8,717 nt of DNA from Betaproteobacteria bacterium (GTDB taxonomy: Bacteria > Pseudomonadota > Gammaproteobacteria > Burkholderiales > Rhodocyclaceae): contig JAGWUW010000084.1 of NCBI GenBank assembly GCA_028868235.1, forward strand, positions 1 through 8,717, read 5' to 3'. The translations under genes were made by a program, and so were the position numbers. A model generated the notes under the pieces. The model worked only from the letters and a program-made list of their open reading frames with translations, was not told the origin of the DNA and did no database searches. Within the stretch, counting starts at the first letter, position 1, and each line of letters begins with the position of its first letter. Positions 6,026 to 8,717 of this stretch are shown here, piece after piece.

Positions 6026-6394
6026 TCAACCCGGCTGTTGACTGTCGAGCAATTTTTCGCATTCGGCCAGGATGGTCTGGGCGAATTCCGAATGGTAGTT
6101 GGGGTCGAGGGCTTCCATCATTTCGTGCGCTGCAAACAAACCGGCTTCGCGTGACAGTGAGCCGGCGATCTGACGGGCTAGTTGGTCGCTGAGGGCGGAA
6201 ATGTCGCGCCGTTCATTGAGCGGCAGGTTATTTTTTGAGCGTGCCAGCCAGTCGGCGGCCAGGGTAGCGCCCTGGGCGTCGGTCAACCATTGGCCGTGTT
6301 CGTAGTAATCACTCAGGCGCTGGGCGGCCAGAGCGAACATCAGCGCCACGCGCAGACCGCGGGGCGTAGGTGGGGTGTCGTCACGGACACGCAT
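6026..6394 (-). CDS. hypothetical protein, 122 aa
   Basis: I do not recognise this protein. It is soluble and probably mostly helical: no signal peptide, no membrane helix, no cysteines and no obvious metal motif. The N-terminal half contains LRVALMFALAAQRLSDYYEHGQW (14-36) and an RSKNNLPLNERRD segment (52-64). The C-terminal half has ISALSDQLARQIAGSL (65-80) and AAHEMMEALDPNYHSEFAQTI (88-108). It begins 2 bp after the stop of the radical SAM gene on the same strand, without a Shine-Dalgarno, so it is probably translated by coupling and works in the same process. It is real rather than a shadow because it fills exactly the gap between two confident genes and has normal composition for the region. 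Its stop sits back to back with that of the SCO gene, forming TGATCA. Confidence 0.7.
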   Translation of the reverse strand: MRVRDDTPPTPRGLRVALMFALAAQRLSDYYEHGQWLTDAQGATLAADWLARSKNNLPLNERRDISALSDQLARQIAGSLSREAGLFAAHEMMEALDPNYHSEFAQTILAECEKLLDSQQPG

Positions 6395-6396
6395 GA

Positions 6397-8307
6397 TCAG
6401 CCGTAACTGGCGCCCAGCGCCTTGGCGATGAAATTGCGACCGACACGCGGCTTGGGTACGCGTTCATCGAACCAGCTGCGCACATCCTGATCGAGGCAGA
6501 TGCCGTGCATGTAGTTGTAGAGCGCCTTGTTCAATGCCTTGCCGAGGCGGTCGTGGTCGACACCCGTGGGGTCAATGAAATGCACGTCGTTCTTGGCGAA
6601 CTTGCCGGGCGGTAGTGGTTGCAGCTTGATCCCGTATTCCTCGGGGGCTTTTCCAACCGGCGAATGCACTGTGCATGCAAAGCGATGGAAAAAACCGGAC
6701 TGGATGCAGTTCTCGGCGAATAGCTGGCGAACGTATTCCAACGCATCGACCGTGTCTTGCACGGTTTGCGTCGGGAAGCCGTACATCAGGTAGGCGTGGA
6801 CCAGGATGCCGGCATCGGTGAAGGCGCGGGTAACGCGGGCCACCTGGTCGACCGAGACGCCTTTTTTCATTAGCTGTAACAGGCGGTCGGAAGCGACCTC
6901 CAGGCCGCCGGAGACGGCGATGCAGCCACTGTCGGCCAGTTGCAGGCAGAGTTCCGGCGTGAAGGACTTCTCGAAACGGATATTGCCCCACCACGAAATG
7001 GCCAGGTTGCGCCGCTGCAGTTCCTCTGCCATGGCACGCAGGCCCTTGGGCGGCGCGGCTTCGTCGACGAAGTGGAAGCCGGTGTGGCCGGTTTCCTCGA
7101 TGATTCGCTCGATGCGGTCGACCAGCGTGCGGGCGCTGGCCGCGTCATAGCGGCCGATGTAATCGAGGCTGATGTCGCAGAAACTACATTTTTTCCAGTA
7201 GCAGCCGTGGGCAACGGTCAGTTTGTTCCAGTGACCGTCCGACCACAGCCGATGCATGGGGTTGAGCATGTCGAGCAGCGATAGGTAGCGGTCGAGCGGC
7301 AGGCCATCCCAGGTCGGGGTGCCGACTTCCTCGAACGGCACGTCGAGTTCGCCACAATTGAAATATCGGACATTGCCATCGACCCGGACGAAGGTGCGGA
7401 CCAGATTGAGGCGCGGGCGTTTTCCGGCGAGGTGTTCGAACAGTGCGAGCAACGGCGTTTCGCCATCGTCGAGCATGACGTAGTCGAAATGGTCGAAGAC
7501 GCGTGGCTCGGCCAGCTCGCGCAATTCGGTATTGACGTAGCCGCCGCCGAGCACGGTGACGATATCCGGAAAGCGGGCCTTGATCGTCTTGGCGATGCGG
7601 AAGGCGGCATAGACAGAGCCGGGGAAGGGCACGGAGAGCAGCACGATGTCGGGCCGGCTGTGTTCGATGGCCTGCAGCGTCAGTTTTTCCAGCGTGCTGT
7701 CGACCAGGGTCGGTGGGGCGGCCAGCGCGGTAGCCAGCGGGTTGAAGCTGGCCTGGCTCTGGGCCAGCGATTCGCCATAACGGACGAACTCGAAGCGGGT
7801 ATCGACCGCTTCACGCAGCACATCGGCTAGGTCGTTGAGGAAAAGCGTGGCGAGATGGCGAGCCCGGTCTTGCACGCCAAGGGCGCCAAAGGCCCAGGCC
7901 AGCGGATCGCTACCTTCGTCGTCGGCATAATTGTCGAGCGCTGCAAAACGGGGCCCCTCGGGCAGGAAAGCCCGTGAGCAGATACGGTGAGCGATGGAGC
8001 CATCGCGCCCTTGTAGCAGGGCAATGGTCGGGCCGATGGCGGCCAGGTAGCGGGCGAACTGGTTGAGGAAGTTCTTCAGCGTGGCCGAGCGTTTTTTGGG
8101 CGGGATGGCCTCGGCCGCTTCCTTTAACTTCGGCAGTCCCTCCTTCGACAGCAGGTCGAGCACCAAGGCTAGCGCCAGATCGGTCTGATCGGCATGAAAG
8201 CCCCGCTCACGCAGGAAACCGGTCAGATAGGCGGTGGCCGGGTAGGGGGTGTTCAGTTGCGTCATCGGCGGGATGACGCTGAGGATACGGGGTATGGCGA
8301 GGGTCAT
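6397..8307 (-). CDS. radical SAM protein with N-terminal cobalamin-binding-like domain
   Basis: This 636-residue protein belongs to the B12-binding/radical SAM superfamily, which uses a 4Fe-4S cluster to cleave S-adenosylmethionine. The N-terminus (RILSVIPPMTQLNTPYPATA, 7-26) and a later block (IVLLSVPFPGS, 221-231; VLGGGYVNTE, 252-261; FDYVMLDDGE, 274-283) form the two halves of a Rossmann-like fold. They are separated by about 150 extra residues (roughly 50-205). No DxHxxG cobalamin signature is seen, so B12 binding is doubtful. The radical SAM core begins at HGCYWKKCSFCD (367-378) with C369, C374 and C377, spaced CX4CX2C. It continues with the SAM-binding-like SGGLEVASD (466-474) and AYLMYGFPTQT (505-515). 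The substrate is unknown; relatives include methyltransferases, ring-forming enzymes and lipid-modifying enzymes. It lies between a patatin-like gene and the 122-aa gene, all on one strand. The ATG start has no clear Shine-Dalgarno. Confidence 0.88.
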   Translation of the reverse strand: MTLAIPRILSVIPPMTQLNTPYPATAYLTGFLRERGFHADQTDLALALVLDLLSKEGLPKLKEAAEAIPPKKRSATLKNFLNQFARYLAAIGPTIALLQGRDGSIAHRICSRAFLPEGPRFAALDNYADDEGSDPLAWAFGALGVQDRARHLATLFLNDLADVLREAVDTRFEFVRYGESLAQSQASFNPLATALAAPPTLVDSTLEKLTLQAIEHSRPDIVLLSVPFPGSVYAAFRIAKTIKARFPDIVTVLGGGYVNTELRELAEPRVFDHFDYVMLDDGETPLLALFEHLAGKRPRLNLVRTFVRVDGNVRYFNCGELDVPFEEVGTPTWDGLPLDRYLSLLDMLNPMHRLWSDGHWNKLTVAHGCYWKKCSFCDISLDYIGRYDAASARTLVDRIERIIEETGHTGFHFVDEAAPPKGLRAMAEELQRRNLAISWWGNIRFEKSFTPELCLQLADSGCIAVSGGLEVASDRLLQLMKKGVSVDQVARVTRAFTDAGILVHAYLMYGFPTQTVQDTVDALEYVRQLFAENCIQSGFFHRFACTVHSPVGKAPEEYGIKLQPLPPGKFAKNDVHFIDPTGVDHDRLGKALNKALYNYMHGICLDQDVRSWFDERVPKPRVGRNFIAKALGASYG

Positions 8308-8343
8308 GAGGCAGGAGTTTACCCGTCTCCGGCCCGCCGCCGG

Positions 8344-8717
8344 TCAATAAAAGAGGCTGGCCAGGTCGAGGCTTGGCCTTTTGCCCACTTCCGTTCCATG
8401 CTGTTCGAGCCAGCGCCGGGCATGGGCGCGGCCGACAGTGAACAGGTCTTCAAAGAAGGCGTGGCTGACCGCCAGCTTGCTGTCCGAGGGCATTTCACCG
8501 AGTACATGCTCGGCGCTGATGGCATGGAAGCGCAAACCGGCCAGTCGGCGTTCGAAGCGGGCGATGGGCAGTCTGTCCAGGAGCCAGGCTGGTAGGTTGG
8601 GTGCTGCGATGTGCTCGTGTAAATGAGCGAACATCCGCATTTCGCGCAGGAAGGTTGAATTAAAAGACAGTTCGCGCAGTCGGGTACGGATATCCTCGGC
8701 GGTTTCCGGGGTATCGG
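8344..8717 (-). CDS. patatin-like phospholipase family protein, C-terminal part (cut by window edge)
   Basis: The frame is open to the right edge, giving 123 residues of the C-terminus. An internal ATG at 8640 is not the true start, because the upstream codons (DIRTRLRELSFNSTFLRE) continue the family pattern. The fragment resembles the end of bacterial patatin-like proteins. It has the RxRxxELSFN segment and a helix with LREMRMF, then RFHAISAEHVLG and PSDSKLAVSHAFFEDLF. It closes with VGRAHARRWLEQH and VGKRPSLDLASLF. In this family the catalytic GxSxG serine and the Asp lie further upstream, outside the window, so activity cannot be judged. Family members hydrolyse acyl esters of phospholipids or act as membrane-lipid remodelling enzymes. 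It ends 36 bp before the radical SAM gene on the same strand. Confidence rests on pattern memory of the C-terminal region. Confidence 0.7.
   Translation of the reverse strand, partial: DTPETAEDIRTRLRELSFNSTFLREMRMFAHLHEHIAAPNLPAWLLDRLPIARFERRLAGLRFHAISAEHVLGEMPSDSKLAVSHAFFEDLFTVGRAHARRWLEQHGTEVGKRPSLDLASLFY

Noticed and set aside
7432..7830. 132-codon + strand frame opposite the radical SAM gene
   Set aside because: It is a low-information antisense frame inside a confident gene.
8329..8343. CCGGC-N5-GCCGG hairpin between the patatin-like and radical SAM genes as a terminator
   Set aside because: The stem is only 5 bp with no following T run on the minus strand, so it does not qualify as a Rho-independent terminator and leaves the operon reading plausible.
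8344..8640. 98-aa protein starting at the ATG at 8640
   Set aside because: The frame stays open to the window edge and upstream codons continue the patatin-like pattern, so the true start lies outside the window.

Overview
The window is a gene-dense chromosomal stretch of roughly 60% GC from what is most likely a betaproteobacterium. That placement is inferred from the caa3-type cytochrome c oxidase cluster, with its 40-residue small assembly protein, CtaG (Cox11 type), a DUF2909 'twin transmembrane' protein and SURF1 in typical betaproteobacterial order. A Rhodocyclales-like lineage is my best guess but cannot be shown from sequence alone. No stretch over 300 bases lacks a gene, and I see no RNA genes, insertion sequences, CRISPR arrays or long repeats.

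Left part (1-5360). The respiratory operon reads leftward: coxB (subunit II fused to a cytochrome c domain), coxA (subunit I), a 40-aa single-pass assembly protein, ctaG (CuB insertion) and coxC (subunit III). Then comes SURF1 (heme a insertion), cut by the left edge. Spacing is very tight: ATGA overlaps join coxB/coxA and ctaG/coxC. One small gene, DUF2909, lies between coxC and SURF1 on the opposite strand. Its 3' end overlaps the coxC end by 13 bp and its start lies just upstream of SURF1, so a coxC-SURF1 transcript would be antisense to it.

Middle (5361-6025). A SCO1/SenC copper-chaperone lipoprotein is transcribed rightward, divergently from coxB across 74 bp. Copper delivery for CuA (SCO), CuB (CtaG) and heme a insertion (SURF1) therefore sit with the enzyme they mature.

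Right part (6026-8717). A separate leftward group holds the C-terminal part of a patatin-like phospholipase (cut by the right edge), a 636-aa radical SAM protein with an N-terminal cobalamin-binding-like Rossmann fold, and an unrecognised 122-aa protein. The last of these abuts SCO stop-to-stop with no spacer.

The most unusual signal is in the oxidase. Subunit I keeps all heme and CuB ligands, the cross-linked tyrosine and the D-channel residues. Every classical K-channel position I can align (Lys, Thr and Ser in subunit I, Glu in subunit II) is replaced by a residue that should not conduct protons in the same way, and the Mg-site aspartate is replaced by histidine. The radical SAM enzyme carries a CX4CX2C cluster motif instead of the usual CX3CX2C.
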